DNA from: CAG-877 sp045627525
Lineage (GTDB): Bacteria > Bacillota_I > Bacilli_A > RF39 > UBA660
Length of the DNA: 64,000 nucleotides
Reading direction: 5' to 3'
NCBI GenBank assembly: GCA_045627525.1
Contig: JAZQNW010000001.1
Span: forward strand, 186,001 to 250,000
Shown: positions 16,858-25,066 of the stretch, in pieces
Numbering within the stretch: the first letter of the stretch is position 1
How the letters are laid out: each line of letters starts with the position of its first letter
Translations under genes and position numbers: made by a program
Notes under the pieces: generated by a model
Told to the model about the DNA's origin: nothing
What the model saw: the letters and a program-made list of their open reading frames with translations, nothing else
The model's database searches: none

Positions 16858-17381
16858 AAAAAATGATTATTACTTCATTAATAATAGTAATCATAAATTT
16901 ATTTTATCCACATAATAATACAAATAAAGTAAACACATATTTAAATATAAAAGATAGTTATAATCAACAAAATATCATAGAAAAAGAAAAACCAATTGGA
17001 AAACTAATAATTAAAAAAATTAATTTAGAAAATAATCTATATGATATTAATAGTGACAATAATAACATAGAAAAAAATGTTACTATTTTATATGAAAGGT
17101 TAGATAACAATATAAAAAATAATATTATAATTCTTGCTGCACATTCAGGTAACGGTAAAATTGCTTTTTTTAATAATATAGACAAACTAAAATTAAATGA
17201 TGAAGTAATATTAAAATATAAAAATATTGAATATAATTATAATGTATCTTATATATATGAAACAGATAAAAATGGTCATATTGATATAACAAACAATAAT
17301 CAAAGTAAATTAATATTAACAACTTGTAGCAAAAATAAAGGAAAACAGCTAATAATTGAATGCACTAAAAAAGAGTCGTAA
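16854..17381 (+). CDS. Sortase family transpeptidase, partner of the adjacent adhesin
   Basis: 175 residues, with an N-terminal membrane anchor (MIITSLIIVIINLFY). The catalytic His lies in ILAAHSGNGKIAFF (His97) and the catalytic Cys in LTTC (Cys158). The sortase Arg normally sits seven to twelve residues after the Cys, before a hydrophobic strand (R-L-V-V); here the equivalent stretch reads GKQLIIEC, that is Lys164-Gln165. This may be a subfamily trait or a change in mechanism. Translation is coupled to the adhesin gene (ATGA overlap). It should cut the VPNTK motif of its neighbour and attach it to lipid II; that is inference from pairing. Confidence 0.85.
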   Translation: MKKMIITSLIIVIINLFYPHNNTNKVNTYLNIKDSYNQQNIIEKEKPIGKLIIKKINLENNLYDINSDNNNIEKNVTILYERLDNNIKNNIIILAAHSGNGKIAFFNNIDKLKLNDEVILKYKNIEYNYNVSYIYETDKNGHIDITNNNQSKLILTTCSKNKGKQLIIECTKKES

Positions 17382-17396
17382 ATGACTCTTATTTTG
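17367..17396. terminator. Bidirectional intrinsic terminator
   Basis: AAGAGTC/GACTCTT stem (17371-17377 and 17384-17390), A-run on the left, TATTTTG on the right, between converging genes. Confidence 0.75.
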
Positions 17397-18642
17397 TTAG
17401 TATTTCTAATGCTTTACTTAATTGTAAATCATTATCATCAGATGGATTATTCTTATATTCTTCAGTTTGTTCAACAACTACATCAGGCTCTAAGCCCTTA
17501 TCATTTAGCCAAACACCCTTAGAAGTAAGCCATTTCTGAGTAGTATACTTTAAGCTAGAACCGTTTGACAATTGAATTGCCTTTTGAATAGTTCCTTTGC
17601 CATAAGTATTTACACCTACAATAGTAGCATTTTTATAGTTTTCTTTAAAACAAGAAGCTAATATTTCAGAAGCTGATGCTGACACATCATTAGTAAGCAC
17701 AACAATATCATATTTTCTAGATTGATTTGTAGCTGAATAAATACTTTCTATTTTACCCTTTGTATCAATTTGATATAAAACTGTTTTTTTATTAAAAAAT
17801 AATGATAAAATTTGTTCAACCTGAGACAATTGACCACCAGGGTTATTTCTAACATCTATTATTAAAGAATCAATATTTTGCTTTTCTAAAGATTTAAGGC
17901 TCTTTAAAAATTGAGCATATGTATTAGATGCAAATGTATCTATATGAATATAGCCTATAGTCTTATTATTTCCCTCTATTATTTTATTTTTAACAGAAGG
18001 TATTTCAATTACCTTTCTTTTAACAGCTATAGATATTTCCTTATCATCACGCAAAACAACCATATTAATAGTCGTATTAGGTTTACCTTTTATATAATTA
18101 GTTAGCTTATTCAAATCAACATATCTAACATCTTCATCATTAATCTTTAATATTATATCATTTTTTTGAAGTCCAGCCTCTGCTGCTGAAGAATTATTAA
18201 ACATATCGTAAATATAATTACTTTTGTCATCACTCTTAGTAACAGTAACGCCTATACCAACATAACTACCATCAACAGTCTGGTTAAATTCATCTGTAGA
18301 TTGAACATCCATATAATAAGAATAAGGATCATTTAATGAACTTACCATGCCATCAATTGCAGAATTTAATAAATCATCATCAGATACATCTGAATAGAAT
18401 TCATTTCTAATATTTTTATATGTTTTAATAAGTTCTGAAAGATTAGCATCTTCATTTTTTAAATTTTTACCATAAGTCGAAATACAACCAACTACAAAGC
18501 CAAAAACTATAGAAATAATAATTATTAAACCTACTTCTGCTAGATTAAAAGTTGTATCTTTTTCTTTTTTTATAGAATGATTTAATTTATGAAAATATGA
18601 TTTTAATTTTTTATTGAAACGTCTAAAAAACTTTTTGATCAT
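17389..18642 (-). CDS. S41 family C-terminal processing peptidase (CtpA/CtpB-like)
   Basis: 417 residues, membrane-anchored with an outward-facing protease. One hydrophobic helix at about 34-57; a PDZ domain around 118-205 (DGSYVGIGVTV, AGLQKNDIILKIN); a S41 domain with DVRNNPGG, the catalytic Ser region SASASEILA (about 322-330) and the catalytic Lys in YGKGTIQKA (about 346). The domain order and size fit CtpB-type proteases, which trim exported proteins. RBS GAGGTGATGC before the ATG at 18642. Its substrate is unknown. Confidence 0.93.
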   Translation of the reverse strand: MIKKFFRRFNKKLKSYFHKLNHSIKKEKDTTFNLAEVGLIIIISIVFGFVVGCISTYGKNLKNEDANLSELIKTYKNIRNEFYSDVSDDDLLNSAIDGMVSSLNDPYSYYMDVQSTDEFNQTVDGSYVGIGVTVTKSDDKSNYIYDMFNNSSAAEAGLQKNDIILKINDEDVRYVDLNKLTNYIKGKPNTTINMVVLRDDKEISIAVKRKVIEIPSVKNKIIEGNNKTIGYIHIDTFASNTYAQFLKSLKSLEKQNIDSLIIDVRNNPGGQLSQVEQILSLFFNKKTVLYQIDTKGKIESIYSATNQSRKYDIVVLTNDVSASASEILASCFKENYKNATIVGVNTYGKGTIQKAIQLSNGSSLKYTTQKWLTSKGVWLNDKGLEPDVVVEQTEEYKNNPSDDNDLQLSKALEILTK

Positions 18643-18705
18643 GCATCACCTCAGTATACTCTATTACTATAATAACATAATAGAATTGAAAATAAAACTA
18701 AATTA

Positions 18706-18736
18706 AAAAAAAAGAAAAAGGCTAAACAGCCTTTTT
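18706..18736 (-). terminator. Terminator between the thioredoxin-like gene and the S41 gene
   Basis: AAAAAGGCT/AGCCTTTTT stem followed on the minus strand by a T-rich run. Confidence 0.85.
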
Positions 18737-18740
18737 ACAA

Positions 18741-19244
18741 TTAATTATTCAAATAATCTAAAACATCGTCTTTTCCTTCAATATATTCACTAATATTACC
18801 ATCAACAAATTTAATAAGTGTTACTCCATTAATAGCTAATTCTGAAGCTTTAGTAGCGTCTCTATTACTTTCTTCTTTAGAAAAACTACTATTCATGGCA
18901 TCTTTCATATCAACAGTATAAATATTCAATGCATTTTCAGAATAACGATAAGATAATACTGCAGAAGAAATATCATTATCATCAGACTCAAAATAAGCAA
19001 CTAAATATTCACCTTTTTGAACATTAAAACTTCTACCTATTACTATTTCATCATGTTGAACAACAACATCTTTATTATCAACTTTGTTGCTATCATCAGA
19101 AGCACTCTTATTAATTATTAGTAAAGTTAATAAATAAAATAAAATTAAACAAACTATAACACAAATAAATGTAATTATAATACTCCTAGTATTAGTATTA
19201 ATAGAAACTACCTCTGTTTTATTTTGTTCTTTTTTCTTTGCCAT
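18741..19244 (-). CDS. Membrane-anchored, thioredoxin-fold-like protein lacking the CXXC pair
   Basis: 167 residues. One hydrophobic helix at about 23-47, then a ~110-residue extracellular domain: GEYLVAYFESDDNDISSAVL, a strand INIYTVDMKDAM, and a C-terminal GVTLIKFVDGNISEYIEG-DDVLDYL that looks like the end of a thioredoxin fold (the cis-Pro strand and helix). The place where CXXC would lie reads SDDNDIS, and the whole protein has only membrane-segment cysteines. So redox activity is unlikely if the fold assignment holds. The start is the ATG at 19244 (GGGTGG RBS), not the GTG at 19253. Confidence in the fold is modest. Confidence 0.6.
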   Translation of the reverse strand: MAKKKEQNKTEVVSINTNTRSIIITFICVIVCLILFYLLTLLIINKSASDDSNKVDNKDVVVQHDEIVIGRSFNVQKGEYLVAYFESDDNDISSAVLSYRYSENALNIYTVDMKDAMNSSFSKEESNRDATKASELAINGVTLIKFVDGNISEYIEGKDDVLDYLNN

Positions 19245-19273
19245 TTTAACCACCCAAAATCATTATAACACAC

Positions 19274-19297
19274 GAAAAAAAAGAGGTAAAGACCTCT
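19274..19297 (-). terminator. Terminator after the LolA-like lipoprotein gene
   Basis: AGAGGT/ACCTCT stem with a four-base loop and eight T on the minus strand. Confidence 0.8.
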
Positions 19298-20294
19298 ATT
19301 TCATAGTAGGAATAACATTTATAGATTGTGCCACTTCTACTAATTCATCCTTATTCATAGCGTCACTAACAATATAGTACTCAATACCATTACTAGTCCA
19401 TGTTAGAGAATTATCAGTCATAACACCTAAAGTATCCATTAATTGATATGGTTCACCATAAGTAGGAATAATTGTAAACTCATCTTCTTTATTTGCTGTT
19501 TCCTCTACTAATAAAAATGGTTTTTCCCCATCAAATGTCATAATAATTCTTTCACCACTAGTTTTATTAACTTTTTCCTCATTACTTAATTTAGTACCAG
19601 TAGGTAATAATAAAGGATAAATAGTATCATCTAAAACAGCTGTTTCCTTAATATTATTTTCAACATCAGAATAAGTACTCATTATTGTATTTAAATTAAA
19701 ATAATCTTTTTTAAATGTTGGCGAATAATCAAATTTTTTAAAATTCATAGTCATACAAATGACATTATTAGAATCATATACTTTTACGGTCTTAATATCT
19801 AATTCTTTATTTAATACGATTTTTTGACTAACAAGATTTGCTTTATTAGGATAATTAACATTAGTGACAAAAACATAATTTTCCCCTTCTTTTTTAAACG
19901 ATAACTTTTTACTATTTTTAATATCATTAAATAAAGGCTTTAATAAATATATTTGTGAATTATCATAAGGCCAATCACTTTGAAACTTAAAACTTTTATT
20001 TAATGATGGTGTTAACACATAAACTCCATCTTCATTTTTTAATATAACTTGCGTATGATCATTTGATTTATTTGTCATAACAACTTTATAATTATTATCT
20101 TTTTTATAACTAACTTCTATATCATAAGTATATACTTCATCATTATTAACAATCTGTAATTCTCCTTCTAATTTATAAGCATTTAGCTTTTTTATTTTCT
20201 TATCTAAATCATTTATTATATCTTTTTCTGAATATTTACCACATCCTGTAAGAAAAATTAAACATATAAATAATCCTATTAATAATTTTTTCAT
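19296..20294 (-). CDS. LolA/YdcC-like lipoprotein
   Basis: 332 residues. A lipoprotein signal (MKKLLIGLFICLIFLTGCGK, lipid on Cys at 18) and a beta-rich body of the LolA-like type (KLNAYKLEGELQIVNNDE, YDIEVSYKKDNNYKVVMTN, TQVILKNEDGVYVLTP, LNKSFKFQSDWPY), then a C-terminal ~100-residue domain around TIYPLLLPTGTKL. In Bacilli and Clostridia, relatives such as YdcC and GerS are made during sporulation; nothing here ties this one to sporulation. It lies at the cell surface. No clear operon partner. Confidence 0.72.
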   Translation of the reverse strand: MKKLLIGLFICLIFLTGCGKYSEKDIINDLDKKIKKLNAYKLEGELQIVNNDEVYTYDIEVSYKKDNNYKVVMTNKSNDHTQVILKNEDGVYVLTPSLNKSFKFQSDWPYDNSQIYLLKPLFNDIKNSKKLSFKKEGENYVFVTNVNYPNKANLVSQKIVLNKELDIKTVKVYDSNNVICMTMNFKKFDYSPTFKKDYFNLNTIMSTYSDVENNIKETAVLDDTIYPLLLPTGTKLSNEEKVNKTSGERIIMTFDGEKPFLLVEETANKEDEFTIIPTYGEPYQLMDTLGVMTDNSLTWTSNGIEYYIVSDAMNKDELVEVAQSINVIPTMK

Positions 20295-20351
20295 AATTCA
20301 CCCCATAAATTAATTCTAATTAATTATATGGAACTATTTTATTAATATTAC

Positions 20352-20381
20352 AAAAAAAGATTAGTCAATTGACTAATCTTT
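20352..20381 (-). terminator. Terminator after cdaR
   Basis: AAAGATTAGTC/GACTAATCTTT, loop AATT, T-run on the minus strand. It overlaps the last codons of cdaR. Confidence 0.85.
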
Positions 20382-21728
20382 AATTATTTTAATTTTAACT
20401 TTTTTAGTTTTAGCACGATAATTTAATTTCAAGTCATCACCAGTAACAGAAACTTCAACTTCATGTTCACCTACACCATAGTTTTTCAAATCAACATAAG
20501 CCTTTATTGAAGATGGATCTAAATTATTTACTATTTCTTCACTACCCTCTACAACTACTGTAATTTGACTATCATCTGCCGACAATGCTTGAACTTTATA
20601 ACCATCAGCTAAATTTTCATAACCTACTCTAACATTTTCAAATTCCTTAGTAATAGAATTATCAATATGTACATTTACTTTTAAAGTTTTAACACTTATC
20701 TCAGTAATACCAGCAGGTTTCTTTAATGTAACATTAAATTCCTTATCTTGATCTAATCCAGCAACATCTAGATTAACTTCTAATTGATCTAATTTTTTAA
20801 TAGATTCCTCATCACCATAAACAGTAACATTAGTAATATCAGTTACTATAGATTTAATAGATTTACCAAATGCTAAATTTCCTTTTGGTACTATTTTAAT
20901 TGGAACTTCCTTATAAGGAGAAATTATTGTAACTTTAGCGTCAACTGTCTTAGGAACTATTTCAACATCCAAAATCTTACCATTAGTATCATAAGCAACT
21001 AAAGGAACATCTTTTAATGTTTTTTCTCCAGCTTCTGGATTTGGAATACTTTCAGCATCAACTAATGCTTTAACTGTTGCTACTTTATCTAATTTATATT
21101 GAGCACCTTTTACAGTAACATCAGTACGATCAAGTTCAACATTACTAATATTTAATTTACTATCAAGACTATCTTGATGTAATAAATCAACAGTTAATGA
21201 TTTAGTTGTACTCTTCTTTTCATAAATAGTAACAGTTACTTGTGAAGGATCTAACTTATAATCTAAAGATTTAAGTCTCTGCGTATACTTTAAAGTAACC
21301 TTATGATTACCTGGTTTTAAACCTGTTAAATCAACAGATACACCTTTTGAAGGTGACTGTTTAGCTAAAAATATATGTCTTTTTTGACCAACTAAAGTAA
21401 TATCTACAGTATCTGGTAATCCCTCAACTACATATAATTCTTCATTATAAATAGCAGAAACTGGTTGATTATATAATATTTCAGCATATTGATCAATCAT
21501 TACATTTGATTCTTGATCAATTATTACAAATACACCAAATGCTAAAAATAAACTGATAATCAATAGTGTTGATTTTTTACTAGCTAAGCGATCAATACTT
21601 TTAGAATTATCTTTAAAGAAATCAGTTATTTTTAATACTAAACGTGTAACAGGGGTTATTAAAATTTTATCGAAGAAAGTTCCAATATGATGAAAAATTC
21701 TTCCTATCTTCTTAAACATTTTCTTCAT
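20373..21728 (-). CDS. cdaR: YbbR-domain protein, regulator of the c-di-AMP synthase
   Basis: 451 residues from the ATG at 21728 (AGGAAGAG upstream; an ATG at 21743 and one at 21719 are alternatives). One hydrophobic helix at about 53-72, then repeated YbbR beta domains facing outward (motifs such as PDTVDITLVGQKRHI, LKPGNHKVTLKYTQ, EITVYGDEESI-type repeats). In Firmicutes CdaR sits on the outer face and modulates CdaA. The gene overlaps the 3' end of cdaA by 17 bp. No glmM follows in this window, unlike the common cdaA-cdaR-glmM order. Confidence 0.9.
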   Translation of the reverse strand: MKKMFKKIGRIFHHIGTFFDKILITPVTRLVLKITDFFKDNSKSIDRLASKKSTLLIISLFLAFGVFVIIDQESNVMIDQYAEILYNQPVSAIYNEELYVVEGLPDTVDITLVGQKRHIFLAKQSPSKGVSVDLTGLKPGNHKVTLKYTQRLKSLDYKLDPSQVTVTIYEKKSTTKSLTVDLLHQDSLDSKLNISNVELDRTDVTVKGAQYKLDKVATVKALVDAESIPNPEAGEKTLKDVPLVAYDTNGKILDVEIVPKTVDAKVTIISPYKEVPIKIVPKGNLAFGKSIKSIVTDITNVTVYGDEESIKKLDQLEVNLDVAGLDQDKEFNVTLKKPAGITEISVKTLKVNVHIDNSITKEFENVRVGYENLADGYKVQALSADDSQITVVVEGSEEIVNNLDPSSIKAYVDLKNYGVGEHEVEVSVTGDDLKLNYRAKTKKVKIKIIKD

Positions 21729-22545
21729 ATATCTCTTCCTCATCTATTTCTTCTTCATCATAATCTATATCATTTTTTGGTCGTAATTCATCAATTAATA
21801 ACATTCTAGCATCATCAATTGTTAAATTATATAATAATTCACCTTTTAATGCTATAGAAATTCGTCCTGTTTCTTCTGAAACAACTATACAAATAGCATC
21901 TGTTTCTTCAGCCAAACCAAGAGCAGCTCTATGTCTAGTACCCAAGCGTCTATTTATTTTTCCACTATTACTAGTTGGGAAAACAGCACCAGCACAAGTT
22001 ATTCTATCTCCTTGAATAATAACACCACCATCATGAAGTGGATTACCTTCATAGAAAATAGCTATTAATAAATCACTTGTTAAATCAGCATATAATTTTT
22101 TAGCCTTATCAATATAATTACCTAAACTAATATCTCGTTCTAATACAATTAATCCGCCAATTCTTTCTTTTCTTAAATAGTCAACAGCATTAATTACTTC
22201 ATAAACAACTCGTTCTCTCTCATCTACAGTTAACACCTTATGACGTCCTAATAATTGATTACGCCCTAATTGCTCCAAAACATTTCTAATCTCAGGTTGA
22301 AAAATTACAATTAAAGCAATTGGTCCCCATTGAATAAGATATTCCAATAAAACTCCTATAGTTGTAAATCCAAGCCAATCACTTATAAGTTTTAAAGCTA
22401 TAATAAATACTAAACCTTTAAATAATAATGAAAGTTTTACATTATTTCTTATATTTTTTAATATTAAATAAAACACTAACCATACTAAAGAAATATCTGC
22501 AACATTTCTTAGTATAGATATGATATCTGTTAAAGTTATTGTCAT
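21712..22545 (-). CDS. cdaA: Diadenylate cyclase CdaA (c-di-AMP synthase)
   Basis: 277 residues. Three N-terminal hydrophobic segments (residues ~8-80), a short linker and the DAC domain, with the two signature motifs: NPLHDGGVII (DGG) and GTRHRAALGLAEE (RHR). Makes c-di-AMP from two ATP at the membrane; this nucleotide controls potassium and osmotic balance and cell-wall homeostasis. RBS AAAGGAG before the ATG at 22545. Operon with cdaR. Confidence 0.97.
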   Translation of the reverse strand: MTITLTDIISILRNVADISLVWLVFYLILKNIRNNVKLSLLFKGLVFIIALKLISDWLGFTTIGVLLEYLIQWGPIALIVIFQPEIRNVLEQLGRNQLLGRHKVLTVDERERVVYEVINAVDYLRKERIGGLIVLERDISLGNYIDKAKKLYADLTSDLLIAIFYEGNPLHDGGVIIQGDRITCAGAVFPTSNSGKINRRLGTRHRAALGLAEETDAICIVVSEETGRISIALKGELLYNLTIDDARMLLIDELRPKNDIDYDEEEIDEEEIYEENV

Positions 22546-22607
22546 TACATCGTCTCCTTTAAAGTCACTATAATAGTATATCTAAAATTTAAAAATTAGT
22601 AAAGTTT

Positions 22608-23147
22608 CTAACTAATAGTTTTATTATCAACAACAGTATCTGATGGTTGCTGATTCAATGTAGTATTATCAGCATCAACATTATTATTAAGAGCATCATC
22701 AAATGATTTTTGCTTAGAACCAAGTACATTCAAAGTTTCAGAAACAGCAGCCACTTCCATAGGATTAATCATAACTGTAGCTTTTGGAAGTGTCGTTTTT
22801 TGTTTTTCAGGTTCGACAGGTTTAGATATTGGTGTTTTAACAATTTCTGGAGGTACATCCACAAAATTAGCAGGAACAGCAGCTTCCATAATCTGTGTTT
22901 CATTAACAGCTTGTAAAGAATCAGAACTAGTAGAAACACCATCTAAAGAAACTGTAACAGAGTCTTTTTTTCCGTCAGAGCCAAGCAAAACAACATGCGA
23001 TTCATCAAATTTCTTTTTTGCTTCTTTTGCTTTTAAATTTCTCTTTTTGATAAGGGAAATACACACACAAATTAAAACAATAGAAACTATAGAAACAATA
23101 ATATAAAGAGGTCCAACTAATATATCTCTAAAAAAAGTAATCATCAT
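22608..23147 (-). CDS. Hypothetical membrane-anchored protein with a low-complexity tail
   Basis: 179 residues. One hydrophobic helix at about 5-33 followed by a basic stretch (KKRNLKAKEAKKKFDE), which puts the C-terminal ~145 residues in the cytoplasm. That tail is rich in Ser, Val, Pro, Thr and Asn, with no recognisable domain, and ends in a Asn/Asp/Thr-rich region. The domain layout (TM plus disordered tail) suggests a scaffold or adaptor, but no family is recognised. RBS is weak, GGGGTGG 11 bases upstream. It lies upstream of cdaA on the same strand. Confidence 0.6.
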   Translation of the reverse strand: MMITFFRDILVGPLYIIVSIVSIVLICVCISLIKKRNLKAKEAKKKFDESHVVLLGSDGKKDSVTVSLDGVSTSSDSLQAVNETQIMEAAVPANFVDVPPEIVKTPISKPVEPEKQKTTLPKATVMINPMEVAAVSETLNVLGSKQKSFDDALNNNVDADNTTLNQQPSDTVVDNKTIS

Positions 23148-23220
23148 CTCAATTTGCCACCCCTATCTTACTATATATCATATCATTTTAGAAAAAAATT
23201 ATCAACCAATAATGAGAGAA

Positions 23221-23239
23221 AAAAAAAGAGCAAAGCTCT
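23221..23239 (-). terminator. Terminator after the DUF378 gene
   Basis: AGAGC/GCTCT stem with a three-base loop and a run of T on the minus strand. Confidence 0.7.
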
Positions 23240-23440
23240 CTATTTAGTTTCAATATGATTAAATAATATACCAATATTGAAAAGTCCACTTATACCAACT
23301 AGTGTATAAATAATATTAGAAAATAAACTATCGGCACCAAAAATTGCAGCTACTAAGTTGAAATTTAATAATCCAATCAAACCCCAATTAACAGCACCAA
23401 TAATTGTAATAACTAATAACACTTTTTGCAATGTTTCCAT
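23240..23440 (-). CDS. DUF378 family membrane protein (YuzA-like)
   Basis: 66 residues. Two hydrophobic helices with the family pattern VITIIGAVNWGLIGLLNFNLVAAIFG and IIYTLVGISGLFN. The function is unknown. The ATG at 23440 has GGAGGAAG upstream; the longer frame from 23470 would put the RBS inside the gene. Monocistronic. Confidence 0.85.
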   Translation of the reverse strand: METLQKVLLVITIIGAVNWGLIGLLNFNLVAAIFGADSLFSNIIYTLVGISGLFNIGILFNHIETK

Positions 23441-23483
23441 ATATCTTCCTCCTATACATAGGATAAGCAAAAAATAAAATTTT

Positions 23484-23516
23484 ATACAAAAAGTAGAAAT
23501 AATTTTATTTCTACTT
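23484..23516 (-). terminator. Terminator after the NlpC/P60 gene
   Basis: A perfect 12-bp stem AAGTAGAAATAA/TTATTTCTACTT; the NlpC gene stop lies within it. Confidence 0.8.
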
Positions 23517-24479
23517 AATTCTTCTTACTCCAATAATTTTATCAGCAGAACCTCTTTCCCAAGCAGCAACATTGCTAAGTAAAACTCCCTGACTTGGATT
23601 TGTCGCATGAATCATTAATCCATTTCCAACATATAATGCTGAATGAGTAGCAACTCCAGAACTATGTCCCCAGTTAATAATATCCCCTGGCATTATATCT
23701 GAATAATTTACAGCTACACCATCATACATTTGAGTACTACTACTTCTGCTAATAGAAATTCCAACCATTTTGTATACATATTGCACAAAACCACTGCAAT
23801 CAAAACCACTCGGACTATTACCACCAGAAACATATGGACTACCAATTAAAGAATAAGCAATATTTATAAGCTGATCATTAATTGGTCGCGCATTAACAAC
23901 TACATCATATGATTTTTCCGTTTTATTTCCATTTTTATCAACAGCAACGACTTTAACAGTATAATCCCCAGGAATCATATTATTAAAATCAGTTTCTATA
24001 GAATAATATCCAACAGATTCATCAGTAATATCCGAATAATTAATGTATGGAAGATCACCATCAACTTCATCTAAAATAGAATTGATATTATTTAGATAAT
24101 CAAAAGAATCACCCTGATCAATAGTAATATTATCGCCCAAATCAATTTCTGGACCAGTAGTATCCTTTACTTCAACAGTAATTGGAACTTCTCTAGTAAC
24201 TTTACCCTTTGAAACTTTCAAAACTACTTCCTGAAAACCTATTTCATCAGTTTCTATATCATTACTAACAGAAACTATTTTTCCATCAACCTTATTTACT
24301 AGTTTATTAATATCATAATTAGGTGTACCATATTCTATTACAACTGAATCTGCAACAGAAACACCTATACTATTATAAATTTTATTATATCTATAAGCAT
24401 ATAATACTAAAACTATAATCAAAATTAAAAATACTATTTTAACTACACGTCTAATCGACGGTAATACATCACTCTTCAT
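23511..24479 (-). CDS. Membrane-anchored NlpC/P60 peptidoglycan endopeptidase with Ig-like domains
   Basis: 322 residues. A hydrophobic anchor at about 13-32, one or two Ig-like beta domains (KVSKGKVTREVPITVEVKDTTGPEIDLGD; DYTVKVVAVDKNGNKTEKS) and a C-terminal NlpC/P60 domain with catalytic Cys in FDCSGFVQYVY, MPGDIINWG, and catalytic His in THSALYVGNG. Such enzymes cut the stem peptide between D-iGlu and the diamino acid during wall turnover. The ATG at 24479 has AGGGAGTG before it. Its promoter is nearly identical to that of the next gene upstream (see findings). Confidence 0.93.
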   Translation of the reverse strand: MKSDVLPSIRRVVKIVFLILIIVLVLYAYRYNKIYNSIGVSVADSVVIEYGTPNYDINKLVNKVDGKIVSVSNDIETDEIGFQEVVLKVSKGKVTREVPITVEVKDTTGPEIDLGDNITIDQGDSFDYLNNINSILDEVDGDLPYINYSDITDESVGYYSIETDFNNMIPGDYTVKVVAVDKNGNKTEKSYDVVVNARPINDQLINIAYSLIGSPYVSGGNSPSGFDCSGFVQYVYKMVGISISRSSSTQMYDGVAVNYSDIMPGDIINWGHSSGVATHSALYVGNGLMIHATNPSQGVLLSNVAAWERGSADKIIGVRRIK

Positions 24480-24503
24480 GTTATCACTCCCTGAATGCCT
24501 AAT

Positions 24504-24532
24504 ATAATAACACAATCAAAATTATATGTCAA
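24504..24532 (-). promoter_or_regulatory. Promoter of the NlpC/P60 gene
   Basis: TTGACA (24532-24527), 17-bp spacer ending in ATTTTGATTGTGT, TATTAT (24509-24504). Confidence 0.75.
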
Positions 24533-24562
24533 AAATTATACTATTAATAACATAACCAAAAA

Positions 24563-24594
24563 TAAAAAAAATATGAATTAATTTAATAATTCAT
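24563..24594 (-). terminator. Terminator after the phage-like hypothetical gene
   Basis: ATGAATTA/TAATTCAT stem (24573-24594), followed by T8 on the minus strand. Confidence 0.7.
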
Positions 24595-25002
24595 TTTCTT
24601 TTTATATATTTTTTCTTTTTCTTTATTTGGCAATAATGACTCCAATCTTTCAATATTTTCTTCTACACTATGTCCATCATATTTTAAAGCTCTTTCCAAT
24701 TCAGGAACATTAAAATAATCCCAATATTTTAGTTTTAAATGAAAAGTAACTGAACCATTAGGAGTATTAATTCCAGCAATAAAATCACCATTAAACATAG
24801 GATCATTCTCTTCATCATAATGCTTTTTAGATTTCCAAGCAATATCAGGATTATTATTGCAAACTATCGCAAAAAGAATAGTTCTACATTCATATAACTG
24901 AGCAAAACTATGATGAGTATCAGTTATTCCTTTTGTTGACATACCCGCATCAGAAGCAGTTTCAATAGATGTATTTATTACTTTTAATGTTAAATCACTC
25001 AT
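24583..25002 (-). CDS. Phage-type conserved hypothetical protein
   Basis: 139 residues, soluble. Motifs YECRTILFAIVC, IAWKSKKHYDEENDPMFNGDFIAGI, VTFHLKLKYWDYFNVPEL and YDGHSVEENIERLESL resemble a hypothetical protein that I recall from many phage genomes (elsewhere with WDGHTSDDV-like endings). No other phage gene is near, so this is probably a domesticated or isolated copy. The start is the ATG at 25002 (GAGGTG RBS). Function unknown; the family link is from memory and needs a search. Confidence 0.65.
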   Translation of the reverse strand: MSDLTLKVINTSIETASDAGMSTKGITDTHHSFAQLYECRTILFAIVCNNNPDIAWKSKKHYDEENDPMFNGDFIAGINTPNGSVTFHLKLKYWDYFNVPELERALKYDGHSVEENIERLESLLPNKEKEKIYKKKMNY

Positions 25003-25027
25003 AAAACTCACCTCAATATTGCTAAAT

Positions 25028-25056
25028 ATAATATCACAATCAAAATTTCATGTCAA
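25028..25056 (-). promoter_or_regulatory. Promoter of the phage-type gene
   Basis: TTGACA (25056-25051), 17-bp spacer ending in ATTTTGATTGTGA, TATTAT (25033-25028). Confidence 0.75.
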
Positions 25057-25066
25057 AAAATATATA

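Noticed and set aside
16840..16860. Reassignment of TGA to Trp, as in Mollicutes
   Set aside because: TGA ends the adhesin gene and conserved tryptophans are coded by TGG, so the standard code is used.
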